From positions 1 to 61,790 of the forward strand of contig JAFXJT010000048.1 of assembly GCA_017532085.1 (NCBI GenBank): a DNA stretch of 61,790 bases. The letters are read 5' to 3'. The notes beneath the pieces were generated by a model, which saw only the letters and a program-made list of their open reading frames with translations, was not told where the DNA came from and made no database searches. The position numbers and the translations under genes were made by a program. The DNA is from Oscillospiraceae bacterium (lineage in GTDB: Bacteria; Bacillota; Clostridia; Oscillospirales; Ruminococcaceae). Positions within the stretch are counted from its first letter, which is position 1. The number at the start of each line of letters is the position of its first letter. This document shows, in pieces, positions 25,625-34,453 of this stretch.

Positions 25625-26060
25625 GCTGAAATGTACTTTTCCGGCAAGATCGGAAAACGAAGGCTTTGCCCGAACCATGGTCTGTGCTTTTGCAGCGCAG
25701 CTGAATCCGACCATTGAGGAACTGGCTGATCTGCGAACCGCAGTATCCGAAGCGGTAACGAATAGTATCGTGCATGGATATCGCGGCAGAACCGATGGTG
25801 TCATAGCGGTGACAGTACGGTTGCTTCCGGATGATGTTATATACATACGTATTGCAGATCGAGGCTGTGGAATTGCAGATGTTCCCAAAGCAATGGAGCC
25901 ATTATATTCCAGTGCACCTGCAGAAGAACGGGCAGGACTGGGGTTTACTGTGATGGAAAGTTTTACGGATAAGCTGTCTGTCAGCAGTAAAGTAGATAAG
26001 GGAACCACTGTTATCATGCGAAAGAAAATACGGCATGAATCGGACAGCACAGAAGATTGA
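25608..26060 (+). CDS. spoIIAB: Anti-sigma F factor / serine kinase SpoIIAB
   Basis: This 150-residue GHKL-type kinase has the N box EAVTNSIVHGY (about 49-59), the G1 box DRGCGIAD (about 85-92) and the G2 region RAGLGFTVMESF (about 110-121). It binds and inhibits sigma F and phosphorylates SpoIIAA. It overlaps both neighbours, which indicates tight translational coupling. Confidence 0.95.
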   Translation: MNKLNELKCTFPARSENEGFARTMVCAFAAQLNPTIEELADLRTAVSEAVTNSIVHGYRGRTDGVIAVTVRLLPDDVIYIRIADRGCGIADVPKAMEPLYSSAPAEERAGLGFTVMESFTDKLSVSSKVDKGTTVIMRKKIRHESDSTED

Positions 26061-26697
26061 CGCAGAGGAGCATCTGGGCTTGGTGCATTTGTGTGCCAAT
26101 CGGTTTCGCGGCAGAGGCATGGAGTATGAGGAGCTGTATTCGGCAGGGTGTATGGGCCTTGTGAAAGCGGCTCGTGCCTTTGATGCAGACAGAGGGGTAT
26201 GCTTTTCCACATATGCAGTCCCTGTTATCATGGGAGAAATCCGTCGGTTGTTTCGGGACAACGGAACGGTTAAGGTAAGCCGCCGGCTCAAGGAGCTGTC
26301 ATTGCGGGCCGGACAGGTCTGTGAGCGACTGCGACAAGAGACCGGTAAAGAACCGACGGTATCCATGCTTGCAGAGGCAATGGGGATCAGTGAGCCGGAT
26401 GCAGCGGAAGCATTATGTGTAATGCAGCCCGTGGTATCTCTGACGGCCTGTACGGAGGATGGCGAATTGCAAATGGATCTTCCGATTCCTGCTCATGATA
26501 TAGGAATACAGGATCACATGGCGCTGCAGCAGGTACTCGCATTGCTGCAAGAACAGGATCGTGCTTTGATCGCCTTGCGCTATGAACAAATGCTGACACA
26601 AACAGAAACTGCCAAACGTCTGGGAATGTCACAGGTACAGGTATCGAGAAGAGAGAAAAAGCTACTGCTCTTTCTGCGAGAGCAGTTGATGCAATAG
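26035..26697 (+). CDS. sigF: Forespore-specific sigma factor F
   Basis: This 220-residue sigma-70-family protein has region 2 (YEELYSAGCMGLVKAARAFDADRGVCFSTYAVPVI), a short region 3 (GKEPTVSMLAEAMG) and region 4 (LTQTETAKRLGMSQVQVSRREKKLL). Its position after spoIIAA-spoIIAB identifies it as sigma F, the first compartment-specific sporulation sigma factor. It ends in TAG, showing that TAG works as a normal stop in this genome. No terminator was seen immediately downstream; 26698-26959 holds only the next gene's promoter. Confidence 0.95.
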   Translation: MNRTAQKIDAEEHLGLVHLCANRFRGRGMEYEELYSAGCMGLVKAARAFDADRGVCFSTYAVPVIMGEIRRLFRDNGTVKVSRRLKELSLRAGQVCERLRQETGKEPTVSMLAEAMGISEPDAAEALCVMQPVVSLTACTEDGELQMDLPIPAHDIGIQDHMALQQVLALLQEQDRALIALRYEQMLTQTETAKRLGMSQVQVSRREKKLLLFLREQLMQ

Positions 26698-26884
26698 CAG
26701 GACAGTACCCTGGATCCTTTGTTGAGGAGCCTTCATCGAGCGCTGTTTGGTATCATCCATAGGATTCGTCATATCGCACAAGACATCATGTCGGAGTTTG
26801 TGAGATGTGACGAAACCACCATGTTTGAAATGCACAAATCCATAGATATGTTTTTGTGAAAAGCTACAAAGTCTTTATTTTCAC

Positions 26885-26913
26885 TTGCATTGCGAAACGG
26901 TTTATTGTAAGAT
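26885..26913 (+). promoter_or_regulatory. Promoter of the AraC-family gene
   Basis: TTGCAT (26885-26890) and TAAGAT (26908-26913) are separated by 17 bases. The start codon is 46 bases further on. Confidence 0.5.
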
Positions 26914-26959
26914 AGAAACAAGACACTTGCTCACAGAATCATATATAGGAGGTGTGTGG

Positions 26960-27742
26960 ATGTTTCATATTGACCGGATGGCATGTGGGTGCAGACATGA
27001 TCAGGATTTTGTACTGGATTGTCCTATGGGATATGCAGGATATCTTGCCTTGTTTGTCAAAACAAAAGCGATATTTGTCATAGATGGACAAACGATCGAA
27101 ACTGAGCCGGATACATTCATTATCTTTGATCATGGTTCACCGCAGTATTATAAAGCGAACGGCGGCGAGTATATCAATGACTGGATCCAGTTTACCTGTA
27201 CGGAGCAGCTGACTTCAGGCATTCCCATACAGTTTGATAAGCCTCTGTACATTGGAGAAACCATTAATGTCTCGCAATACTTCCAATTGATTGCGGATTG
27301 CTATTATCGTACCAAGAATTCACAGGCAGCGAGCTATTTGATTCGAGCCATGCTTTCGGATGTATTTTCAGATGCTGTACTCAGTGAACAGTCTGTGGTG
27401 TCCCATCATCGTGAGCTGTTGGATCTGCGTCGGCGGATCTATTCGCGGCCAATGGAGGATTGGTCTGTCGAGGCCATGGCACAGATGATCAATGTCAGTG
27501 AGCCGTATCTGCATTTGTTGTATAAGAAGGCATTTGGTGTGACCTGTACAGCTGATGTTATTCGAAGTCGAATTGAACAGGCGCAGCGTTATTTATCTTA
27601 TACTGCCATGACGATTGAGGAGATTGCATTCAAATCCGGATATAAAACGGTAGTGCATTTTTCCAGACAGTTTAAGAAGCATACCGGCATCAGTCCATCG
27701 GAATGGAGAAAACGCAAGCATATGGGATCTGTGCAACAGTAA
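26960..27742 (+). CDS. AraC-family transcriptional regulator
   Basis: This 260-residue protein has an N-terminal cupin-like ligand domain (about residues 1-130) and a C-terminal pair of AraC helix-turn-helix motifs (about 165-255): MAQMINVSEPYLHLLYKKAFG and IEEIAFKSGYKTVVHFSRQFKKHTGISPSEWR. The frame opens at 26885, but ATG 26960 has AGGAGG eight bases upstream. It is monocistronic with its own terminator. The layout is typical of regulators of sugar use; the target is unknown, and the convergent SulP gene is not an obvious one. Confidence 0.92.
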   Translation: MFHIDRMACGCRHDQDFVLDCPMGYAGYLALFVKTKAIFVIDGQTIETEPDTFIIFDHGSPQYYKANGGEYINDWIQFTCTEQLTSGIPIQFDKPLYIGETINVSQYFQLIADCYYRTKNSQAASYLIRAMLSDVFSDAVLSEQSVVSHHRELLDLRRRIYSRPMEDWSVEAMAQMINVSEPYLHLLYKKAFGVTCTADVIRSRIEQAQRYLSYTAMTIEEIAFKSGYKTVVHFSRQFKKHTGISPSEWRKRKHMGSVQQ

Positions 27743-27766
27743 AATGGTTCAGTCGTGTATCGATAC

Positions 27767-27793
27767 AAAACCCTCGGAATGTCCGAGGGTTTT
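27767..27793 (+). terminator. Terminator of the AraC-family gene
   Basis: CCCTCGGA (27771-27778) pairs with TCCGAGGG (27782-27789), flanked by AAAA and TTTT. Confidence 0.85.
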
Positions 27794-27836
27794 CGCTTTC
27801 TATAGAGGCCGTGTCGATTGCTGATGAGAAAGAAGA

Positions 27837-27859
27837 GGCGGACAACAATACTGTCCGCC
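27837..27859 (-). terminator. Terminator of the SulP transporter gene
   Basis: GGCGGACA (27837-27844) pairs with TGTCCGCC (27852-27859), followed on the minus strand by a T-rich TCTTCTTTCTC run. Confidence 0.6.
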
Positions 27860-27867
27860 CTTTCATC

Positions 27868-29589
27868 TTATGATTGCTTGTTTTTGTTGCATTCCTGTAT
27901 GATTTCGGCAGCACGCGCCAATGCCGAATCGATATCGGAACAGAAATTATTTTCTCCGATGAGAATGGGGAGTCCGGCATGCGTCAATGCTTTCATGGGC
28001 TGTTCATTCACATGAGAGAATATGACGTGAATATTTCGTTGTTTACATTGCGCAGCCAGATGGAGCATGATTTCCACACCGGCAGCATCGATGGCTAATA
28101 CATTGCGCATACGAATGCAAAGCACCTTCATGGATTGCTTTCTGAGAATGGAATCATATTTATCCACAGCGGCAAAGAACATGGGACCGTTGATTTCAAA
28201 GACCTCAGTCTGCGGAGGAATATTACGATAACGAATGTGAGCAGGATCCTGTTCACCGTCCTCGATTCTGTGCCAGGTATGGGATTCGGTTACCTCAGCC
28301 ATACGCTTCATAAACAGGAGTGCAGCCAGCACCATGCCAACACCGATAGCTACTACAAGATCGAAGAAAACAGTGAGCAGCGTGGTAACCATCAGTACAA
28401 GGATATCGCTTTTGGGTGCTGTTTTGATGGTACGGACAATACCGCGCCAGCCGCTCATATTATATGCTACCATAAATAAAATAGCAGCAATTGCAGGCAT
28501 AGGAATCAAAGCGGCAAAAGGCATCAGCAGCAATAGAATCAGCAGCACAACCACTGCATGTACCATACCGGCAATGGGCGAGCGGCCGCCGTTATTAATG
28601 TTGGCTGCAGTTCTGGCGATCGCACCGGTTGCAGGGATACCGCCGAATAATGCCGAGCCGACATTTGCAATGCCTTGAGCGATCAGTTCGGTATTGGAAC
28701 GATGTTTTTCACCAATCATACCATCAGCCACAACGCAGGACAGCAGAGATTCCACTGCAGCGAGAATCGCAATGGTACAAGCATTGGGAATCTGTGCACG
28801 GATCATAGTCACATTGAGCGCAGGCATATGGAATGTGGGAGCAGCGGAGGAGATCTCATAAAGATCACCGATGGTATTTACAGGAAGATGTAACAGCTTG
28901 ACCAATGCGGCGCAGACAATAACTGCAATCAAAGATGGAGGAATTTTTTGCAATTTTTTCGGCCAAAAGATCAAAATCGCAAGTGCGATGATACCAATCA
29001 GCAGTGCATGCAGATTGATGGTATCGAAATGGCGAAAAACAGCCTCTACCTTTTCCAGAGTTTCAATGGGAGATTCCGAAAGCGTTAACCCGAAGAAATC
29101 TTTGAGCTGACCGATCAGAATCGTAACAGCGATACCAAAAGTAAAGCCTTCGGTAATGGTGCCGGGAATATAGCGAATCAGTGCACCAAAACGAAAAATA
29201 CCCATAAGAATCAACAGAATACCTGCCATGATCGTGGAAACAACAAGTCCTTCCATGCCATCGGCAGCAACGATTCCTGCAACGATTGTGGCAAATGCAG
29301 CAGTAGGACCTGCAATCTGGACCTGACTGCCTCCAAAGAGAGCAACCAGAAAGCCGGCGACAATAGCCGTGTATAATCCTTGTTCCGGATTGACACCTGA
29401 GGCCAGTGCCAGGGCAATGGAAAGCGGCAGTGCAATGATTGCAACGATGACACCGGCAATCAGATCCTTGCCAAATTGCGCTGTGCTGTAATTCTTTCTG
29501 ATCGAAAACAGCATGGGCATGATTGATTCTTTGGGTTTAACGGATGTCTTTTGACTCATGAAATAGTACAGATCCTTTCTGTCTGACAT
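27868..29589 (-). CDS. SulP-family inorganic anion transporter with STAS domain
   Basis: This 573-residue protein has a membrane region of 10-14 segments (about residues 35-430) with SulP hallmarks (GLYTAIVAGFLVALFGGS, QIAGPTAAFA, LFGGIPATGAIARTAANINNGG) followed by a C-terminal STAS domain (about 455-560, IDAAGVEIMLHLA). The family imports sulfate, bicarbonate or dicarboxylates; the substrate cannot be chosen from sequence alone. ATG 29589 has AGGAAC upstream; an in-frame ATG at 29559 is an alternative. Confidence 0.93.
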   Translation of the reverse strand: MSDRKDLYYFMSQKTSVKPKESIMPMLFSIRKNYSTAQFGKDLIAGVIVAIIALPLSIALALASGVNPEQGLYTAIVAGFLVALFGGSQVQIAGPTAAFATIVAGIVAADGMEGLVVSTIMAGILLILMGIFRFGALIRYIPGTITEGFTFGIAVTILIGQLKDFFGLTLSESPIETLEKVEAVFRHFDTINLHALLIGIIALAILIFWPKKLQKIPPSLIAVIVCAALVKLLHLPVNTIGDLYEISSAAPTFHMPALNVTMIRAQIPNACTIAILAAVESLLSCVVADGMIGEKHRSNTELIAQGIANVGSALFGGIPATGAIARTAANINNGGRSPIAGMVHAVVVLLILLLLMPFAALIPMPAIAAILFMVAYNMSGWRGIVRTIKTAPKSDILVLMVTTLLTVFFDLVVAIGVGMVLAALLFMKRMAEVTESHTWHRIEDGEQDPAHIRYRNIPPQTEVFEINGPMFFAAVDKYDSILRKQSMKVLCIRMRNVLAIDAAGVEIMLHLAAQCKQRNIHVIFSHVNEQPMKALTHAGLPILIGENNFCSDIDSALARAAEIIQECNKNKQS

Positions 29590-29746
29590 TTTTGTTCCTG
29601 CCTATTGTATCACCATTTTTTAGCAGCTGCAAGGTTTTTTTTATGTAAATAAGGAATTTTGTCGGAATGTCTGCATTTATGCTGCGTATTCAAAAGATTT
29701 TCGGTTTCGTTGCCGACGATATGAGATCTATGAATGGAGTGAAGGA

Positions 29747-29775
29747 TTGCATTTTTGACTGTAATCTGGTATAAT
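29747..29775 (+). promoter_or_regulatory. Promoter of sfsA
   Basis: TTGCAT (29747-29752) and a perfect TATAAT (29770-29775) are separated by 17 bases, 46 bases before the GTG start. Confidence 0.65.
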
Positions 29776-29821
29776 ACATGATAGCTTTAGATGGTAAAAA
29801 CGAATGTAGCGGAGGCGTATC

Positions 29822-30547
29822 GTGATACAATATCAGCAAGTTGTTGAGGGAGTATTTTTACATCGCCCCAATCGATTTCTGGCACAGGTATTGATTGATG
29901 GAAAAGAGGAAATGGTTCATGTAAAGAATACAGGACGTTGTAAAGAATTGCTGCGTCGTAACTGTAAGGTATGGTTATCAAAATCGGATCAAATGCAGCG
30001 CAAAACGAAATATGATCTCATCGCTGTGGAAATACAAAAGGCAGATTCTAAGCCGAAACTGGTGAATGTGGATTCGCAGATTCCCAATGCAGCGGCAGTA
30101 GAATGGCTTCAAAACAGTCGTTTGTTTTCTGAGAAAGCGGTTATCAAACGAGAGGTATGCTATGGGAGTTCACGGTTTGATTGTTATGTTGAGGATGGTG
30201 AACGCAAAGCATTGATCGAGGTGAAAGGTGTGACACTGGAACGAGATGGCATTGCATTATTTCCGGATGCACCGACTGAGCGGGGTGTGAAGCATGTCCG
30301 AGAGCTGATTCAATGTCTGAATGATGGATATGAAGCATATATTCTGTTTGTGATCCAGATGAAAGGTGTGATTGCATTTCGTCCCAATGATGAAACGCAC
30401 AGGGCATTCGGGCAGGCATTGCGAGAGGCTCAGCAGGCAGGCGTACAGGTCCTCGCCATAGACTGTGTTGTGACAAACGACAGCCTATATCTGGATGCGC
30501 CGGTTCCGATCCAATGGATCGCCTGTGAGGACAAAAATAGTTATTGA
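29822..30547 (+). CDS. sfsA: SfsA family protein (sugar fermentation stimulation)
   Basis: This 241-residue protein matches SfsA: an N-terminal OB-like part (RFLAQVLIDGKEEMVHVKNTGRCKELL) and a PD-(D/E)XK nuclease-like core (FDCYVEDGERKALIEVKGVTLE and FPDAPTERGVKHVREL). E. coli SfsA binds DNA and affects sugar use, but its biochemical role is still unsettled. It starts with GTG and has a GGAGG site. Confidence 0.92.
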   Translation: MIQYQQVVEGVFLHRPNRFLAQVLIDGKEEMVHVKNTGRCKELLRRNCKVWLSKSDQMQRKTKYDLIAVEIQKADSKPKLVNVDSQIPNAAAVEWLQNSRLFSEKAVIKREVCYGSSRFDCYVEDGERKALIEVKGVTLERDGIALFPDAPTERGVKHVRELIQCLNDGYEAYILFVIQMKGVIAFRPNDETHRAFGQALREAQQAGVQVLAIDCVVTNDSLYLDAPVPIQWIACEDKNSY

Positions 30548-30572
30548 CTATTTTGTGGATGTGTGATATGAT
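30544..30572 (+). promoter_or_regulatory. Promoter of the AsnB-like gene, overlapping the sfsA stop
   Basis: TTGACT (30544-30549) and TATGAT (30567-30572) are separated by 17 bases. Confidence 0.6.
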
Positions 30573-30623
30573 GATATCCGTAATACTTGATGAAGAAATT
30601 CTTGAAGAATGAGGTGTGTGGAC

Positions 30624-32162
30624 ATGGTAGAAATCAAGGAGTATCGAGGACATATTCGCAATTGGGAGCAGTTGTGCACAGAACTTTCCATTGATACAGC
30701 GCTTTCACGGGAACAGAGAGAAACAACGATCTTGCAAAAAGCATATGCCGCTTGGGGTACTGATATGGCAGCGCATTTGCATGGCATGTTTGCCTTTGCA
30801 CTTTGGGATGATGCAGAGCAGAAGCTGGTTTGCATCAGAGATCATTTTGGCACGAAGCCGTTTTATTATTATGTGACAGCGGATGGCAAGCTGTTGTATG
30901 GTACCATGATCCGACGGATTATGGAACAGGAAGGCTTTGTAAAAGAGCTCAATGAAAAAATGCTGCAGATTTATTTGAGTCTGACCTATGTGGCAGGGGA
31001 AGATACCTTTTTCCGAGGCGTTAAAAAGCTAATGCCCGGATGCTGCCTTGTATGGCAGAACGGTGAAATGACCATAACCAGATATTGGAAGCCGGAGTTT
31101 CATGCAGATGCATCCAAAACATTGGAACAATGGGCAGAGGAAATCCATGCAACGCTGCAAAGCATTTTCCCGGAGGTGAAAACCGAGCAAGAGACAGCGG
31201 AATCGTTTCTTTCCGGCGGTGTAGATTCTTCCTATGTGTTGGCGATGAGTGATGTTCAGGTGACGAACTCCTGCGGCTATGAGGATGAGCGTTTTGATGA
31301 GTCCTATCTTGCAAAACAGACGGCAGATCTGTTGGGACGCAAAAACAATCGCTGTGTTGTGACACCCGAACAATATTTTGAGATTGTACCCTATGTGATG
31401 TATCATATGGAGCAGCCATTGGGCGATGCTTCAGCAATTGCCTTTGCACTGGCCTGTCGTGTCGTTGCCGAGCACACTAAGCTGTGCTATTCGGGAGAAG
31501 GTGCCGATGAATTCTTTGGCGGATATAATATGTATCGCAATGCGGAGCGCTATGGGGATCAATTGAAAACCTTCTATGTAGGCAATACCAACATCATGAA
31601 AGAGGATGAAAAGGAGCGTATTCTTCGAACTTATCATCCGGATCTGCTGCCGATTCATCTGGTACAGCATATTTATGAGGAAACTGAGGGCCTTGATCCG
31701 CTGACAAAGATGTCTGATGTGGATATTCAGATCTGGCTGGAGGGCGATATCTATCTGAATGTGGATAAGATGAGCGAGGCGGCTGGTCTTGAGATCCGCA
31801 TGCCGTTGACAGATCGCCGCATTTTTGATATTGCATCCCGTATGCCTTCGGAATATAAGGTGAATGCAGAACAGAACAAAGTAGCACTTCGTACTGCAGC
31901 GGCAAAGGTTTTGCCGGATGAGATTGCATTCCGTAAGAAGCTTGGATTTATTGTGCCGATACGCATCTGGCTGGCGGATCCTCGGTATCATCAGGATGTT
32001 AAGCGTCTGTTTGCAAGTGAGATTGCTGCTGAGTTTTTCCATCCTGAGGAAATTCAAGCGATTTTCGAGGAATATCTCGGTGGTAATTCTGATTTGTGGC
32101 GTAAAGTCTGGACAATTTATACCTTCCTTGTATGGTATGAGGAATATTTTGTGAAGCGTTAA
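30624..32162 (+). CDS. Asparagine synthetase B-like protein lacking the N-terminal glutaminase nucleophile
   Basis: This protein has 512 residues. The C-terminal synthetase domain is complete: PP-loop SGGVDSS (about residue 200), GEGADEFFGGY and the helical remainder. The N-terminal glutamine amidotransferase domain is truncated: the chain begins VEIKEYRGHIRNWEQL, aligning near the VNGEIYNH strand of E. coli AsnB, so about 70 residues including the MCGI-type Cys nucleophile are missing. The second half (HGMFAFALWDD, RDHFGTKPFYYY) is kept. An in-frame TGA at 30603 and the sfsA gene just upstream exclude a longer form. Ammonia-dependent Asn synthesis or another amide-forming reaction is inferred. 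GAGGTG precedes ATG 30624. Confidence 0.88.
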   Translation: MVEIKEYRGHIRNWEQLCTELSIDTALSREQRETTILQKAYAAWGTDMAAHLHGMFAFALWDDAEQKLVCIRDHFGTKPFYYYVTADGKLLYGTMIRRIMEQEGFVKELNEKMLQIYLSLTYVAGEDTFFRGVKKLMPGCCLVWQNGEMTITRYWKPEFHADASKTLEQWAEEIHATLQSIFPEVKTEQETAESFLSGGVDSSYVLAMSDVQVTNSCGYEDERFDESYLAKQTADLLGRKNNRCVVTPEQYFEIVPYVMYHMEQPLGDASAIAFALACRVVAEHTKLCYSGEGADEFFGGYNMYRNAERYGDQLKTFYVGNTNIMKEDEKERILRTYHPDLLPIHLVQHIYEETEGLDPLTKMSDVDIQIWLEGDIYLNVDKMSEAAGLEIRMPLTDRRIFDIASRMPSEYKVNAEQNKVALRTAAAKVLPDEIAFRKKLGFIVPIRIWLADPRYHQDVKRLFASEIAAEFFHPEEIQAIFEEYLGGNSDLWRKVWTIYTFLVWYEEYFVKR

Positions 32163-32252
32163 TCGAAACAAATGAAAACGAGAAACTGCATGGATGATAT
32201 CGGAACAAAGCGGTAAGGAAATGAACCTGCAGCCACAAAGAATTAAAAAATA

Positions 32253-32291
32253 TCCCTCCTATGGTAGCATCAAAGAAAACCATAGGAGGGA
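32253..32291. terminator. Bidirectional terminator
   Basis: TCCCTCCTATGG (32253-32264) pairs with CCATAGGAGGGA (32280-32291) between convergent genes, with ATTATTTT after it and an A-run before it. Confidence 0.75.
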
Positions 32292-32340
32292 TTATTTTAT
32301 GAAAAGGGAAATGCAAATAGATGCATGATACCGGCATAGA

Positions 32341-32784
32341 TTACTCTTTTGCTTTGCGGCTGTCAGCAATGAGATGTACCACTGCCATTGCAGCCAGAGA
32401 GCCGAAAGCGATTCCGAAACCGACCTGTGCAGTTGCCAGAGCGTATGTTCGCATTTGTTCTCCGTCACTCAGCAAAATGCCCTGCATGGTATAAAACAGA
32501 CTGCCTCCCGGCACCAATGGAATCAGCAGAGGCGTTAGCAGCAGGGTAGCAGGCGTGCGAAGCAGACGTGCCATACCTTCTGAAAACCAAACAGCAAAGA
32601 GTGTTGCCAGCAAAGCGCCGGTAAAAGCCTGATCCAGTCTGCTGTCAATATATTGTTGAATGAGACTGGTGCAGAAAGAACCAAGTATGACATACAGCAT
32701 TCGGTTTTTGGGAAGATGGAATAATATCGCAAATCCGAATGTGCCAATTGCGGCTAAACAAGCTTGTCGAAATATGATTGTCAT
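32341..32784 (-). CDS. Threonine/serine exporter, small subunit (ThrE_2/DUF3815)
   Basis: This 147-residue protein has four to five membrane segments and the PLIPLVPGGSLFYTMQG motif of the C-terminal half of ThrE. It forms a split transporter with the preceding gene. The frame opens at 32811, but ATG 32784 overlaps the stop of the upstream gene (ATGA), the usual coupling. It exports threonine or serine in characterised relatives. Confidence 0.88.
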   Translation of the reverse strand: MTIIFRQACLAAIGTFGFAILFHLPKNRMLYVILGSFCTSLIQQYIDSRLDQAFTGALLATLFAVWFSEGMARLLRTPATLLLTPLLIPLVPGGSLFYTMQGILLSDGEQMRTYALATAQVGFGIAFGSLAAMAVVHLIADSRKAKE

Positions 32785-33551
32785 ACTGTCACCATCCATG
32801 AAGATGCCCAAGCGAGTCCCAGTGCGAGCGCACCGGCTGTAAGGATCGCTTGGATGAGTTGAAGTGAGCCTGCAATAATATCGCCATTCAGCAGATCACG
32901 CAGCGAGCTTGCAATCATCAGACCGGGAACCATCAGCATAATGGCACCAATCATGACATGATCGGTATGCAGTGCAGGATACACCAGATGGCACAGACCG
33001 GTAATGACTCCCACACCAATGGCAGAGAGTACTGTTCGCATCATCATACTGGAACGTCCCGGCATACGACGATCGAGTGCCGTTACCAGAACACCGCATA
33101 ATGCTGCAGCCACGGCATCGGCAAGCGTGCCGTTGAAAAACAGCGTATACGCAACTACAGCAAGGATGCCGGCAAGATGCGTGACCAAAGGTTTCTGTCT
33201 GGAGGGTGTACGCAGTGCAGTTAATCGATTGCGGGCAGTTTCAGGCGAAATTGTTTTTTCGCAAAGATCTCTTGAAAGGGTGTTGAGCTCCTCAAGCCGA
33301 GCCAGATCATAGCTGACACGTTGGATATTGCGGATTTGTGTGGTGCGAGTACCGTTGATCCATTCCACAGTAGCCATCAGCAAAGAACCGATACAGAATA
33401 CTTCTGTGACCTGTGCACCGTAGCTGCGGCAGATTCGTTTTGCGGTATCTTCGGCACGATTGACATCAGCACCGCACACCAGCAGTTGTCTGCCCAGATC
33501 CAAAGCCAATGCAGCAATGCGTTCACCTTGATCCTGTTGCTCTTCATACAT
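32781..33551 (-). CDS. Threonine/serine exporter, large subunit (ThrE_1/DUF1212)
   Basis: This 256-residue protein has a cytoplasmic N-terminal part containing GADVNRAEDTAKRICRSYGA and about five membrane segments in the C-terminal half (from about residue 120), as in DUF1212/ThrE N-terminal units. It pairs with the overlapping small subunit. Confidence 0.88.
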   Translation of the reverse strand: MYEEQQDQGERIAALALDLGRQLLVCGADVNRAEDTAKRICRSYGAQVTEVFCIGSLLMATVEWINGTRTTQIRNIQRVSYDLARLEELNTLSRDLCEKTISPETARNRLTALRTPSRQKPLVTHLAGILAVVAYTLFFNGTLADAVAAALCGVLVTALDRRMPGRSSMMMRTVLSAIGVGVITGLCHLVYPALHTDHVMIGAIMLMVPGLMIASSLRDLLNGDIIAGSLQLIQAILTAGALALGLAWASSWMVTV

Positions 33552-33634
33552 AGCGTTGAACCCATCCTTTCAGCATAATGGAACAATAGAGGATAGAACG
33601 TCGTATCGGTTCCATCCTGTTTGCAGGATACGGC

Positions 33635-34417
33635 TTACATTCCTTGGATGGTATCCCAGGAAGGAGTTTCTCCGATCAGAGTTTTCAGATAATACTGCAA
33701 AATGAGTGTTGCATCTACGGTATTGAGGATACCGTTGCTGTCGATATCGGCAAGCAGCGCTTGTTTATTCACTAAGACAGCAGGTTTTCCGACGATTTGT
33801 GCGGCATAATGTGTCAGGACCATCATAGCATCCTGCACGGTAATTTTCTGATCCGCATTGATATCGCCAAGCATTCCCTGCATTGCCTTGCAATATAAGG
33901 TGCGGGAGATTGTGCAGAGATCGTTTTGGGTATTAATCTGTTCATCAGACAGTTGAAATCCGGCATTGTCATCGGAATCGGCAAGCTGATAGGCAAATGA
34001 GAGCAGATAGCTTGTAGAGGAAAACTGTGTTTCATAATCGGGATTGGCAATGGTAAATGGAAAAGTATAGGTTTGAATGCCAATTCCGTTTGCAAGCATC
34101 GGAGCGGAAAGTGTCAGTTCATAGCTGCCGGGTTCCAGTTGAAAATAGTAGATGGTTTCAACGGAATTTTGGGTTTCCAGCGAATAGAGACAAAGTGCTT
34201 CCCGTTCTTCAGAGTGTTGGACAATTTCGAGAGAAAAGTCTACAAGATCCGCTGTATTCAGATAAAGGCAGCCTGCATCGTCACGTTCCAAAGGATAGTT
34301 TGGCATAATGACAACACGGTTTGTAGAGGAATCAGCGGCGAAAATAGGAGTGTGGCACAGTGCCGGCAGTGTCATAACTGTGGCAAGGAGGATAGAAAAA
34401 AAGCGTTTCCACTTCAT
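33635..34417 (-). CDS. Secreted protein with C-terminal dockerin
   Basis: This 260-residue protein has a signal peptide (residues 1-28, ending IFAAD), an unassigned beta-rich domain (about 30-175) and a C-terminal dockerin (about 182-250) with calcium loops DINADQKIT and DIDSNGILN. The first domain matches no enzyme family that I recognise and may be a binding or structural module. It is the last gene of the five-gene minus-strand locus, 36 bases after the AlgX-like gene, so its dockerin may attach a product of that locus to a scaffoldin. Confidence 0.88.
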   Translation of the reverse strand: MKWKRFFSILLATVMTLPALCHTPIFAADSSTNRVVIMPNYPLERDDAGCLYLNTADLVDFSLEIVQHSEEREALCLYSLETQNSVETIYYFQLEPGSYELTLSAPMLANGIGIQTYTFPFTIANPDYETQFSSTSYLLSFAYQLADSDDNAGFQLSDEQINTQNDLCTISRTLYCKAMQGMLGDINADQKITVQDAMMVLTHYAAQIVGKPAVLVNKQALLADIDSNGILNTVDATLILQYYLKTLIGETPSWDTIQGM

Positions 34418-34453
34418 GAGGACACCTCGTAATGTTACAGTGAATTCAGTTGA

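Noticed and set aside
26698-26884. Possible small RNA or tRNA between sigF and the AraC-family gene
   Set aside because: No cloverleaf, no terminator and no conserved motif could be seen.
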